This document shows, in pieces, positions 18,578 through 27,336 of a stretch of 64,000 nt of DNA; the stretch's first letter is position 1; each line of letters starts with the position of its first letter. Both the position numbers and the translations under genes were made by a program. The notes under the pieces are model-generated. The model worked only from the letters and a program-made list of their open reading frames with translations, made no database searches and was not told the origin of the DNA. The stretch comes from Clostridium massiliamazoniense (GTDB lineage: Bacteria > Bacillota > Clostridia > Clostridiales > Clostridiaceae), in assembly GCF_001403635.1 (NCBI RefSeq), contig NZ_LN879468.1, positions 1,883,501 to 1,947,500 on the forward strand, written 5' to 3'.

Positions 18578-19462
18578 CTATTCTTCCTCTAAAACTTCAA
18601 TAAATTTTTTTGCTGCTGGAGATAATGAAAGATTCTTTAAATAGCAATAACCAATACTTCTTTTTGGGATTTTTTCTTTAGTTTCTATCTCATGTAATAG
18701 ACCTGTTTTTAAGTAGTCCTGTGAAAATTCCTTTATAACACAAGCTATTCCTAGGTTAATTTTTGCAAACTCTAGTAATAAGTCATGGGAACCTAACTCT
18801 ATTTCTGCTGTTATTTTTATTCCCTTAGACAATATATGTTTTTCAACATATCTTCTTGAATTTGACTCTCTTTCTAATAAAATTAAAGGATAATCCATCA
18901 AATCACTAAAATCTATTTTTTCCTTAAAGTTTTCTTTATATTTATCACCACAAACAAAGATATCTTCTATTTCCATAGTTTCTTTCATCACTAAATCATT
19001 ATCATCAATAGGAAAGTTACAAATAGCTATATCTAATTTCCCTGATTTTAATATATTACAAAGTTGCAAAGTGGTGCTATTAATTATCTTTAATTTTATA
19101 TTTGGATATAACTTATTAAACTTTTCCAAGTACTTTAAAAGAAAATATCTAGATATAGTATCTCCTACACCTATTTTTAATTCTCCCATTATTAAATTTC
19201 TTGCCTCATATATTTTTTCTTCTCCCGTATTTATTAAATTCATGGCAGAAAAAATATATTCATATAAAATTGCACCTTCCTTTGTTAATTCAGCTCCCCT
19301 TGGTGTTCTAATAAAAAGCTTAGTATCTATTTCTTGCTCTAATTGCATTATAGATTGACTTACTGCTGGTTGTGTCATATATAAAGATTTAGCAGCCTTT
19401 GAAAAACTTTTTTCCTTACCCACTTCATAAAAAACCTTATAGAGGTCCAGTTTTCCTATCAT
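18578..19462 (-). CDS. LysR-family transcriptional regulator
   Basis: 294 residues. An N-terminal winged helix-turn-helix (residues about 5-60; FYEVGKEKSFSKAAKSLYMTQPAVSQSI) is followed by a LysR substrate-binding domain (about 88-290). It is divergent from the F420-ligase-like gene, with 107 bp between starts, the typical arrangement for LysR autoregulation and control of the divergent gene. The effector is not predictable. Confidence 0.9.
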   Translation of the reverse strand: MIGKLDLYKVFYEVGKEKSFSKAAKSLYMTQPAVSQSIMQLEQEIDTKLFIRTPRGAELTKEGAILYEYIFSAMNLINTGEEKIYEARNLIMGELKIGVGDTISRYFLLKYLEKFNKLYPNIKLKIINSTTLQLCNILKSGKLDIAICNFPIDDNDLVMKETMEIEDIFVCGDKYKENFKEKIDFSDLMDYPLILLERESNSRRYVEKHILSKGIKITAEIELGSHDLLLEFAKINLGIACVIKEFSQDYLKTGLLHEIETKEKIPKRSIGYCYLKNLSLSPAAKKFIEVLEEE

Positions 19463-19569
19463 ATAAGTCCTCCTTATATCTAATATATAATCTATTTATT
19501 TTACTTATACCATATATTTGTATTAAAGTATATATGTAATTATTATTTGAATTTTAAGGAGAGATTATA

Positions 19570-20760
19570 GTGGAAAGAGTAGTTGGAACTGTTGTTAGAG
19601 GATTACGTTGTCCTATTATAAATGAAGGAGATAAAATTGACGAAATCGCAACTAGCACTCTTTTAAGAGCCGCTGAAGTTGAAGGGTTTAAAATTGAAGA
19701 TAGAGATATCTTAACTATCACTGAATCTATCGTTGCTCGTGCTCAAGGTAACTATGCAACAATAGACAATATAGCTAAGGATATTAATGAAAAATTCGGT
19801 GATGATACTATAGGTGTTATTTTCCCAATATTAAGCCGTAACAGATTTGCTATCTGTCTTCGTGGTATTGCAAAAGGAGCTAAAAAAATAGTTTTAATGC
19901 TTAGCTATCCATCTGATGAAGTTGGTAACCACTTAGTTGATATAGAAGAATTAGATGAAAAAGGAATAAATCCTTGGAGTGATGTTTTAACTGAAGCTGA
20001 CTTCCGTAAGCATTTTGGTTACAAAAAACATAGATTCACAGGAATTGATTATGTAGATTACTACAAATCATTAATCGAAGAGTATGGTGTTGAATGTGAA
20101 GTTATCTTCTCAAACAATCCCAAAACAATCTTAGACTATACTAAGAATGTTCTTACTTGTGATATACATACAAGATTCAGAACTAAAAAAATATTAAAGA
20201 ACAATGGCGGAGAAAAAATCTACAGCCTTGATGATATATTATCAAAATCAATAGATGGTAGCGGATACAATGCAGATTACGGTCTATTAGGTTCAAACAA
20301 ATCAACTGAAGAAAGTGTTAAACTTTTCCCAAGAGATTCACAAGCTTTAGTTGAAAGAATTCAAGCTTCAATAAAAGAGAAAACAGGAAAAACTGTTGAA
20401 GTAATGGTTTATGGAGATGGAGCATTTAAAGATCCAGTAGGAAAGATATGGGAACTTGCTGACCCAGTTGTTTCACCTGGATACACTAAAGGTCTTGATG
20501 GTACTCCAAACGAAGTTAAGCTTAAATACTTAGCTGATAATAACTTCGCTGATTTAAGAGGAGAAGAGCTTCAAAATGCAATCTCTGAATATATCAAAAA
20601 CAAAGAGGATGACCTTGTTGGAGCTATGGAAGCTCAAGGAACTACTCCAAGAAGACTTACAGATTTAATCGGTTCTTTATCTGATTTAACATCTGGAAGT
20701 GGAGATAAAGGAACTCCTATGATATATATCAAAGGATACTTCGATAACTACACTAAATAA
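19570..20760 (+). CDS. F420-0:gamma-glutamyl ligase-like (CofE family) protein
   Basis: 396 residues; GTG start with AAGGAGAGA upstream. The N-terminal half has the CofE-type pattern GTVVRGLRCPII, GDKIDEIATST and DILTITESIVARAQG; later come NRFAICLRGIAKG and VMVYGDGAFKDP. CofE enzymes add glutamate to F420-0, but clostridia of this kind are not known to make F420. The protein is also longer than archaeal CofE (about 250 residues), so it probably acts on another substrate. Codon choice is less AT-biased than its neighbours, suggesting high expression. Confidence 0.8.
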   Translation: MERVVGTVVRGLRCPIINEGDKIDEIATSTLLRAAEVEGFKIEDRDILTITESIVARAQGNYATIDNIAKDINEKFGDDTIGVIFPILSRNRFAICLRGIAKGAKKIVLMLSYPSDEVGNHLVDIEELDEKGINPWSDVLTEADFRKHFGYKKHRFTGIDYVDYYKSLIEEYGVECEVIFSNNPKTILDYTKNVLTCDIHTRFRTKKILKNNGGEKIYSLDDILSKSIDGSGYNADYGLLGSNKSTEESVKLFPRDSQALVERIQASIKEKTGKTVEVMVYGDGAFKDPVGKIWELADPVVSPGYTKGLDGTPNEVKLKYLADNNFADLRGEELQNAISEYIKNKEDDLVGAMEAQGTTPRRLTDLIGSLSDLTSGSGDKGTPMIYIKGYFDNYTK

Positions 20761-20776
20761 TTAATATAAATAACAA

Positions 20777-20812
20777 GGGGATGTATCAAAATTACAGATA
20801 CATCCCTTTTTT
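20777..20812 (+). terminator. Terminator after the CofE-like gene
   Basis: GGGATGTATC and GATACATCCC stem followed by seven Ts. It uses the same stem sequence found after the hairpin repeats. Confidence 0.85.
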
Positions 20813-20825
20813 TAAGCCCTATATA

Positions 20826-21449
20826 TTATTCTAATATTTCTTTTTTATAATTATTTTTTAACTCTAAATAATAATTTGCTTGTGTTAAATTTACATAAGG
20901 TATAATCCATATATAAGCTAATCCAAAGGTTATAATTCCTAATAAATACCATAATACAAAACTAATATCCAATACAAAGTACTCAAACTTATGACCTTTC
21001 ATCATTGCCCAACTTTCTTTTAAAACTTCTATTACTCCTTTATTATTATCATCAGCCAAAATATATGGTGCCATAGATAAACCATAAGCTATTATAATAC
21101 CTGGAATTATTAATAATACCATTCCTATAACTGTTAAAAGTGATATTAAAATATATAAACCTAAAGTTTTTAAATAAATATTAAATCCTGAAAATAAATT
21201 TGTAAACTTAGGATTATATTTATTAGCTACATTAATTAAAAATCTACATAATCCAATTGAGAATGCTCCACTGGTAAGTATAATAAAAATATTATAACCT
21301 GTATAAACTGCAGTATCAGGATATTTTATATTTAGAAAACTTTCTAATCCAGATAATAAAATAAAAAATAAAGTTACTCCTATACATACCCATAAATTAT
21401 TATTAAGTTGAATCTTTGCCCTTGATTTCAACTCTCTTCGTGATACCAT
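20826..21449 (-). CDS. DUF975 family membrane protein
   Basis: 207 residues. N-terminal VSRRELKSRAKIQL, typical of DUF975, precedes about five or six membrane helices, with GLSMAPYILADD and ESWAMMKGHKFEYFVLDISF as family-type motifs. Function unknown in the family. Monogenic; ends 14 bp from the terminator of the convergent CofE-like gene. The nearly 300 bp upstream (21450-21747) contain no recognisable gene and separate it from the tail cassette. Confidence 0.8.
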   Translation of the reverse strand: MVSRRELKSRAKIQLNNNLWVCIGVTLFFILLSGLESFLNIKYPDTAVYTGYNIFIILTSGAFSIGLCRFLINVANKYNPKFTNLFSGFNIYLKTLGLYILISLLTVIGMVLLIIPGIIIAYGLSMAPYILADDNNKGVIEVLKESWAMMKGHKFEYFVLDISFVLWYLLGIITFGLAYIWIIPYVNLTQANYYLELKNNYKKEILE

Positions 21450-21747
21450 AAAATCAAACCCCTTATTAATTATTATTTTTAATTGTTAATTATAATATAT
21501 AATATAGTAATAAATAACTCAATAAATTTCGTTCGACTTTTTCTGACAATACATAACCTCTATGTCTTAAAAAAGCATAATCTAATATAAACTATTCTAT
21601 TAATCCTAAATTTGATACTATACTTTTTTAATCATTTATTTTTAATTTCTACTTTTACTAAGTATCCTGTATTATTGGGACTTTCTTTAATAATATTTAG
21701 GTATTAACTTTATTTCTTTATTTCTATATTTTTTAATATTATTTTCT

Positions 21748-22227
21748 CTATTTTTTTAACTTTTTTTTTATATTTTGTGGTGATTCTCCATATAAATTCG
21801 AAATTTTTTTATAAGTCATATCACTTTTGTATCTTAATGTAATGAGCTTTTTACTTTTCTCATCTAAATTTCTTATAATATCATAAAACATCAAATTTTC
21901 ATCAATTGTTTCTACTTGTAAGTTATTTTTCTGTAATTCCTTAAATATATTGTTTTTAACATAATAATTACTTCTTCTCCACATAAATCTTTTTAGTGAA
22001 ATATTAATATAAGATCTTATTGCTTTATCATTTTCAAAATTATCTAAATTTAATTTTAAAATTAATTCACAAAAATAAGATTCTAATTCTTCATAGCTAT
22101 CACTTGCAGGAATAAAAAAAGAATATCCCTTTAATATATCCCTATACTTTGATAATAATTTTTGAAAACTATAATAATCATTATTTCTTATTAATTTAAT
22201 TAATCCTCTGATTGTATCATTTTTCAT
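21748..22227 (-). CDS. TcdR/UviA-like alternative sigma factor of the tail cassette
   Basis: 159 residues. Sigma region 2-like part at about 20-90 (FQKLLSKYRDILKGYSFF, ESYFCELILKLNLDNF, RSYINISLKRFMWRR) and a region 4 helix-turn-helix at about 115-157 (LDEKSKKLITLRYKSDMTYKKI, GESPQNIKKKLKK). Size and layout fit the group 5 sigma factors TcdR, BotR, TetR and UviA, which drive toxin and bacteriocin genes in clostridia. ATG after AAGGAAGGTGG. It is the last gene of the tail cassette and sits directly downstream of the cassette terminator, so it depends on read-through or its own promoter. Assignment to the UviA subgroup is by resemblance only. Confidence 0.7.
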   Translation of the reverse strand: MKNDTIRGLIKLIRNNDYYSFQKLLSKYRDILKGYSFFIPASDSYEELESYFCELILKLNLDNFENDKAIRSYINISLKRFMWRRSNYYVKNNIFKELQKNNLQVETIDENLMFYDIIRNLDEKSKKLITLRYKSDMTYKKISNLYGESPQNIKKKLKK

Positions 22228-22260
22228 AATATATCCACCTTCCTTTAAATTACTATAAAT

Positions 22261-22307
22261 AAAAATAAGCTATATCCATGATAAACTCATGAATATAGCT
22301 TATTTTT
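22261..22307 (-). terminator. Terminator between holin and sigma genes
   Basis: AATAAGCTATATTCATGA and TCATGGATATAGCTTATT form a nearly perfect long stem followed by a T run on the minus strand. It separates the lysis genes from the sigma gene. Confidence 0.85.
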
Positions 22308-22333
22308 CATTTTACATATTTTTCATGGATGCA

Positions 22334-22720
22334 TTATCCATTCGCTCTAGTTATTTTTATATCTTTCTCAATTTTATTTATTATAATTTTTGCAACATTA
22401 TTATCTACTACTATATCCATAGCTTCAAGTATTGCTACAATCACGTCATACTTTCTATTAACAAAATTTTCTTCATTAATATTATCATTTTTAAGAATAT
22501 TTATTGTTGTAGTTATCACATCTAATATTTTAGATACATCACTACTTGGATCTACTTTTTTAGATATATTATCACTTATACTCAATATTTCTTCAAATTT
22601 TTTATCTATATATTTTAAGGATGGAATATTTTTAGCTGTAGCACTTAAATTATATATTAAGAAAATTATACAAATAAAAATAATAAAAGTTATTAATAAA
22701 ATTGTCAAATAAAAATCCAT
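22334..22720 (-). CDS. Holin-like protein (LLH-type)
   Basis: 128 residues with one strongly hydrophobic N-terminal helix (about 3-26), then a mostly helical, charged cytoplasmic part. Layout and position after the lysozyme gene resemble phage holins of the LL-H type. It would allow the endolysin to reach the wall during release of tail particles. The lysozyme stop and this gene's ATG are 23 bp apart. Confidence 0.6.
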   Translation of the reverse strand: MDFYLTILLITFIIFICIIFLIYNLSATAKNIPSLKYIDKKFEEILSISDNISKKVDPSSDVSKILDVITTTINILKNDNINEENFVNRKYDVIVAILEAMDIVVDNNVAKIIINKIEKDIKITRANG

Positions 22721-22743
22721 AATTTCAATTTACCTCCAATCTA

Positions 22744-23625
22744 TTAATTATTTATATATTTCCTATATAAAAACATATTAGCTTCTGCTAATCTTCGTCT
22801 TTCTAAACCCCATAATTTTTTTCCATCACAATAACTCCACGCTGTAAAATCATTAATTATTATATTATTATCTAAACACTCAATAATATTTTGTAATAAA
22901 TCACTTCTCTTTAACGCATTTATCCCTAAATTATATGAAAAGTCAACAAGACTATCAAATTGATACTGTGTTAAATTTAAATCTTTAGTTATTAAAAATA
23001 CCTCTTTTGCTAAAGAATTTAATGTATTTTCCAAGTCACTCATAGCTTCTTCTAATGTTACTGGTGCAGGTTTAGTATTATATGTACAATCCCCAAAGCC
23101 AACTGTCCAATTTCCTCCTGCATCTTTATAAGGTACTGATGAAAAACCTTCCCAAGAAGCTGTAAACTTAATTAACTCATTTGATACTTGATTTATTTCT
23201 TTTGTTTCAATATTTGTATATTGTTTACTTATATATCCAATTTCAGGAGATGAAATTTTATACCATTCTCCTACTTCATCAATAATTTTAAATCTTTGAC
23301 CAAAATCTAAAACTGATATAATATCAGAATATACACTATCATTTTTTCTTACATTCAAACCAATTTCACTTATTATATATCCAAATCTGTCAGATATATT
23401 ACTTCTATTATTTTCACCATTTTCATTCTCATAAACTAAATCACCTAATAACTTCTTACAAGCATCATATAATTCTTCATTTAATGGTACAGTTTGAAGC
23501 CAAATCCCATAATTATTTTTAAAAAGAAAAATTTCTATATCATTAGGTATTAAATTTAATATTGATTTAATATCTATTTTCCCATTTTTCTCTTTTAATA
23601 ATTTAGTACAAATTATTCTATTCAT
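22744..23625 (-). CDS. Endolysin: SH3b plus GH24 phage lysozyme
   Basis: 293 residues. An N-terminal ~75-residue module of unknown function is followed by a bacterial SH3 domain (about 85-135; GLNVRKNDSVYS, WYKISSPEIGYI) and a T4-type lysozyme domain (about 148-290). The catalytic E-(8)-D-(5)-T triad is intact: Glu159, Asp168, Thr174. It cleaves the MurNAc-GlcNAc bond. No signal peptide, so export needs a holin. ATG after AGGAGGAAAAT. Placed between the tail fibre group and the holin, as in prophages and tailocins. Confidence 0.9.
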   Translation of the reverse strand: MNRIICTKLLKEKNGKIDIKSILNLIPNDIEIFLFKNNYGIWLQTVPLNEELYDACKKLLGDLVYENENGENNRSNISDRFGYIISEIGLNVRKNDSVYSDIISVLDFGQRFKIIDEVGEWYKISSPEIGYISKQYTNIETKEINQVSNELIKFTASWEGFSSVPYKDAGGNWTVGFGDCTYNTKPAPVTLEEAMSDLENTLNSLAKEVFLITKDLNLTQYQFDSLVDFSYNLGINALKRSDLLQNIIECLDNNIIINDFTAWSYCDGKKLWGLERRRLAEANMFLYRKYINN

Positions 23626-23648
23626 ATATTTTCCTCCTAATAAATTAA

Positions 23649-23674
23649 GAGCTATTGTAAATTTACAATAGCTC
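23649..23674. repeat. 26-bp perfect palindrome upstream of the endolysin gene
   Basis: GAGCTATTGTAAA followed by its exact complement TTTACAATAGCTC. It lies between the XkdX-like gene and the endolysin ribosome-binding site. As RNA it would form a 13-bp (no-loop) or about 11-bp hairpin without a T run, so it could be an operator or an RNA processing or attenuation element. Confidence 0.7.
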
Positions 23675-23696
23675 CTTTAATCTTTTTATTTACTAC

Positions 23697-23858
23697 TTAA
23701 AAAAACTTTCTAAATGCTTCAGTATTAGTTACTAAAGGTTCTCCTACAATTTCTTTATATTGTTCTGAAGTTAATAACCCTTCACTAACTGCTTCTACTA
23801 ATTGTTCTTTTGTAGCCATTCCCCATTGATAAAATTCTTTCCATGTTTCAAAATTCAT
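23697..23858 (-). CDS. XkdX-like small tail-module protein
   Basis: A 53-residue frame starting MNFETWKEFYQWGMATKEQL, with AGGAGGAAATAATT upstream. The pattern (aromatic N-terminus, then TKEQL...GLLTSEQYKEIVGE) matches the XkdX family, small proteins coded just after tail fibre genes in PBSX-like and other Firmicute prophages. Role unknown. In the same direction as the fibre and lysin genes, it adds to the evidence for a tail module. Confidence 0.75.
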   Translation of the reverse strand: MNFETWKEFYQWGMATKEQLVEAVSEGLLTSEQYKEIVGEPLVTNTEAFRKFF

Positions 23859-23885
23859 AATTATTTCCTCCTAAATAAATTCTTA

Positions 23886-24338
23886 TTATTTTTTTAATTC
23901 CATTGATGTTACAACTTGTCCAAGAGCTTGAATTTCCTTTAATAAAATGCTATTTTGCTCTTTTAATTTTTTATTTTCACTAGCCATATTATCTACTAAA
24001 TTACTTAATGCAGTTTGTTTATTATTACTTATTTGCGATTGTAATTGTAACTCACAAAGTACTCTTCCAATCATTTGTTCTTTAGTTAATGGTCTTGGTG
24101 GTTGTGCTGGTCTCTCTTTAAATACAAAATCTTTTATTGTTAATACTTGCCCTTCTATTGGATTACTTTTGAATAATATTAATTTTTTAAATTCCTTAAC
24201 TAAATTATTAAATAGTTCATCAGTTACTTCTATATACTTTAATTCATTATTAAATACTCCACCGCTTAAATCTCCATTAAAATCTGCTAATAATGATTTT
24301 ATTTCTAATTTACTATTGTATAAAACTAAATTTTTCAT
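23886..24338 (-). CDS. Small tail-fibre-associated protein with coiled coil
   Basis: 150 residues. The N-terminal half is beta-rich (NLVLYNSKLEIKSLLADFNG), followed by a Pro-rich hinge ERPAQPPRPLTKEQM and a C-terminal coiled coil (about 105-145; ASENKKLKEQNSILLKEI). Proteins of this build are common directly downstream of fibres in Firmicute phages and may be fibre chaperones or hinge proteins. This one is 20 bp downstream of the fibre gene. Function inferred from position. Confidence 0.6.
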   Translation of the reverse strand: MKNLVLYNSKLEIKSLLADFNGDLSGGVFNNELKYIEVTDELFNNLVKEFKKLILFKSNPIEGQVLTIKDFVFKERPAQPPRPLTKEQMIGRVLCELQLQSQISNNKQTALSNLVDNMASENKKLKEQNSILLKEIQALGQVVTSMELKK

Positions 24339-24358
24339 ATTGATTATATTCCTTTCTA

Positions 24359-26158
24359 TTAGTTTGTAATTATTAATCTAACATAAGTTTCGGTTAAGTA
24401 CTCACTAGAACTATCCATACTTATAGTAATTGATGAGTCATTTATCTTACTTATATAAAATGGTGTTGTTGTTGCTTGTACTTGAATAAAAGGAACATTA
24501 ACCCCCATAGCTGTCCTTAAGTGTGCATTAGCAAATGGAGATCCATTTAAATCAATAGTAATATCTTCTGTTACTGTTATTCCATTTTCATTAGTAAGAT
24601 TTACACCTATTACTCCAAAGAAACCACAATCAGTTGCTGTTGTTTCTGTTAATAAATACGGGCTACAATACCATCCATTTACAACATATTGTATTGGTTC
24701 TCCTGATGTTGTGTAAGAAGTTCCACTTTGATTTACTGCTGTATTCATAAAATTTTGACCTTTTACTCTTAAACATTCATTAATATCTATTGCTGTTGTT
24801 GATATAGTATCAACGACATCAATATTATTTGATTTTATATATCCAGTCACTACATTTCCATAAATATTAAGAGTATCTTCACCTGATGTAACTGGTGTAA
24901 ATCCTAAAAGGTTATTATTTGTATTTGTATTATATATAACAAATTCATTTGAACCATTTATCTCCATGCCAACTGTAGGATTTGTACTTGAATTTAATGC
25001 AAATTCTATATTATCATTTACAAGAAGTTCTCCATCTATAGTTACTTCATCGTTCATAGTTACATTAGATTGTATGTCTAAGTTTCCATATATATTTAAT
25101 GTATCTGTCCCTGATGTAACTGGCGTAAATCCTAAAATACTATTGTTAGTATTATTATTATATATAATAAATTCTTTTGAACTGTTTATTTCAATCCCAG
25201 CTGTAGGATTTGTACTAGAATTCAATGCAAATTCTAAATAATCACTTACAGTCACTGGATTGCTCATACTTACATCTCCATAAATATTTACACTACCAAT
25301 ACTTCCAGAAGTATTTGATGGCACCATACCTATTAAATCGTTTCCAGTATTCATATTAGCCATAAAAAATGTATTTCCATTAGTTCCTAATTCAATACCA
25401 TTTCCAGCATTATTCTCAAAGGTAATTTGGCCATTATTATTAGTCATATTCACATTATTAGAAAAAGTCCATTGTCCACTTATTGTCGGAGATGAACTCG
25501 CAGTTAAATAATTACCTGAATTATTTTTTATAGAATTTATTTCTGATAAAAGTTTGGTAAGGTCTGCATTACTATAATCAGCCTTTACAGATGCAAACCA
25601 ATTATCAAAAGCTGATGTGAATTGATTAAATAATCCAGTAGTATCTATTTGATCTATGACCCCAGCAACAAAGCCACATACTTCATTATTTGCTCTAGTA
25701 TCTAATATTGAACTTTGTGATATATTAATAGCATTAGGCATTATCTTTATTTCAGCTAATGATAACTGATATACATTATTTCCATTTTCAATAGCTGGTG
25801 CTACTGGATTTGCACTAAAAGTTCCTGTTAATATATAAGTTTTTATATTTCTTGTATTTAAGTTTAGTTCACATACTACTCTATCTATTCTTGAATAAGA
25901 TGTATTTGATGCTGCTAAAGTTAATGTTAAAGGCTCAATATTATTATAATAATATCCATTAATCCATGCCTTTCCTGAATTCACAATAACACTTAATCCT
26001 GTACCAGCTTGTACTTGTAAACTATTAGCTGGATTTGCAAATACGCCATTTCCTATAAAACTCGCAAAATATTCTGCCCAATCACTAGCATCATATACCC
26101 TATCGTAAGTTCCATTTTCTTCTTTTATAGCATTAAAAAAACTACTTAATTCTGCCAT
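24359..26158 (-). CDS. Tail fibre / receptor-binding protein
   Basis: 599 residues. The N-terminal ~200 residues (YDASDWAEYFASFIGNGVF, GKAWINGYYY, ILDTRANNEVCGFVAGVI) match the conserved baseplate-attachment part of Firmicute phage fibres. The middle (about 245-435) is Asn/Ser/Thr-rich, with three related beta repeats ending NIYG. The C-terminal ~140 residues are unique and probably bind the receptor. Begins 3 bp after the Tal stop, with AGGAGG upstream. In a tailocin this protein would set the target range. Confidence 0.8.
   Translation of the reverse strand: MAELSSFFNAIKEENGTYDRVYDASDWAEYFASFIGNGVFANPANSLQVQAGTGLSVIVNSGKAWINGYYYNNIEPLTLTLAASNTSYSRIDRVVCELNLNTRNIKTYILTGTFSANPVAPAIENGNNVYQLSLAEIKIMPNAINISQSSILDTRANNEVCGFVAGVIDQIDTTGLFNQFTSAFDNWFASVKADYSNADLTKLLSEINSIKNNSGNYLTASSSPTISGQWTFSNNVNMTNNNGQITFENNAGNGIELGTNGNTFFMANMNTGNDLIGMVPSNTSGSIGSVNIYGDVSMSNPVTVSDYLEFALNSSTNPTAGIEINSSKEFIIYNNNTNNSILGFTPVTSGTDTLNIYGNLDIQSNVTMNDEVTIDGELLVNDNIEFALNSSTNPTVGMEINGSNEFVIYNTNTNNNLLGFTPVTSGEDTLNIYGNVVTGYIKSNNIDVVDTISTTAIDINECLRVKGQNFMNTAVNQSGTSYTTSGEPIQYVVNGWYCSPYLLTETTATDCGFFGVIGVNLTNENGITVTEDITIDLNGSPFANAHLRTAMGVNVPFIQVQATTTPFYISKINDSSITISMDSSSEYLTETYVRLIITN
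24854..25234 (-). repeat. Internal repeats in the tail fibre
   Basis: Residues 309-359 and 385-435 are near-identical 51-residue units (FALNSSTNPT...NEF.IYN...LGFTPVTSG.DTLNIYGN) with a 76-residue period. A weaker third unit lies at about 246-294. Confidence 0.85.
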
Positions 26159-26160
26159 AT

Positions 26161-27336
26161 TTATAGCCTCCTCATATATACTGAATTTATTTTTTTAATT
26201 ATAGATGGTAAAGGGTACCCAAAAGTTATAACTATATTTAAGCCATTAACTGAATACTCTTCACTTACTGCAACAATTAAACTATTCATGTTTAAATCCC
26301 AATCCTTATTCAAGCAGGTAACAATATCTCCAACTTTAAAATCACTTCCATAAGTTAAATTAGATCTTATATTTAAGCTACCGGAAAAACTTTTAATTTC
26401 TTGACTTAAACTTAATACCTCATATCCTAAAGCTTCTGAAATTTGTCCAAAATTACTATTTGTTAAAGTTATCTTTTTGCCATTTATCTCTGGATTAGAA
26501 CAATCTATTGATGTTTCATATCTATTTAATCCCACAAAGCTACTATCTATGGGATATTCTATAATTGATTCTTTATTTTCTCCATTTGCATTGTTTTTAT
26601 TATCTATAGTTCCATAAACATATGCTGTATTTTTATAATTAACTGAACTTTCTATATAACTATTTGAAAGTATATTATTTAAATTTTCACTAAATATAAT
26701 AGGTGAGTCTGAAATCCCTATGGATTTATCCTCACCTTTAAAAACATTTACTATATAATTCTTTTGTTTTAAATTCATCAATATTTCTATTCCATAATAA
26801 TGAGCTTGACATATTGATGATATACTGTCTAAAAGAGAAGAATATTTTGTTATTGTATATGTTGTTTCCTCTAATAAACTTCCATTTTCTAAGATAGATA
26901 AATTAGGTATTATTCTGTTACTATCTTCTGGATTTATACACTGTTTTGATATAATTTCTTTAATAATATCAAATACTTTTCCACTTACTACATCTTTATC
27001 TATATTAGATATAATTCTTTGAGAAAACCAATTAAGTAAACTTACACCTTGTATTTGAAGAGTTTGAACTCCTTCATCATCTATTGATAAATTTACATAA
27101 GTTATAACAAAAGGTTCTAATAGATCTCCATCTTTTGATAAGCTACTTTTTGTTACTAAATTTCCAATTTTAAAAAGTGATAAATTTTTACTATTAAGAG
27201 GAATTGACAGTGTAAAGTTTCCTGGTTCATTTAACTGTTTAGTCCATTGTAATGATATTATATTATCTACAATTCCTAATGCATTAAAGTTCGTATCCCA
27301 TACTGTTAAAAAAAAGTTTTTTAAATTACACATCAT
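26161..27336 (-). CDS. Tail-associated protein (Tal, ReqiPepy6 Gp37-like)
   Basis: 391 residues. The N-terminus (FFLTVWDTNFNALGIVDNI, LNEPGNFTLSIPLN) is typical of the siphovirus Gp37-like/Tal hub proteins that cap the tail tube below Dit. It includes the usual GDLLEPFVITYVNL and C-terminal KVGDIVTC elements. No separate peptidase domain is visible. I chose the ATG at 27336 because it forms an ATGA overlap with the Dit stop codon and has GGGGGA upstream; a TTG at 27351 is possible but poorly spaced. Confidence 0.8.
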   Translation of the reverse strand: MMCNLKNFFLTVWDTNFNALGIVDNIISLQWTKQLNEPGNFTLSIPLNSKNLSLFKIGNLVTKSSLSKDGDLLEPFVITYVNLSIDDEGVQTLQIQGVSLLNWFSQRIISNIDKDVVSGKVFDIIKEIISKQCINPEDSNRIIPNLSILENGSLLEETTYTITKYSSLLDSISSICQAHYYGIEILMNLKQKNYIVNVFKGEDKSIGISDSPIIFSENLNNILSNSYIESSVNYKNTAYVYGTIDNKNNANGENKESIIEYPIDSSFVGLNRYETSIDCSNPEINGKKITLTNSNFGQISEALGYEVLSLSQEIKSFSGSLNIRSNLTYGSDFKVGDIVTCLNKDWDLNMNSLIVAVSEEYSVNGLNIVITFGYPLPSIIKKINSVYMRRL

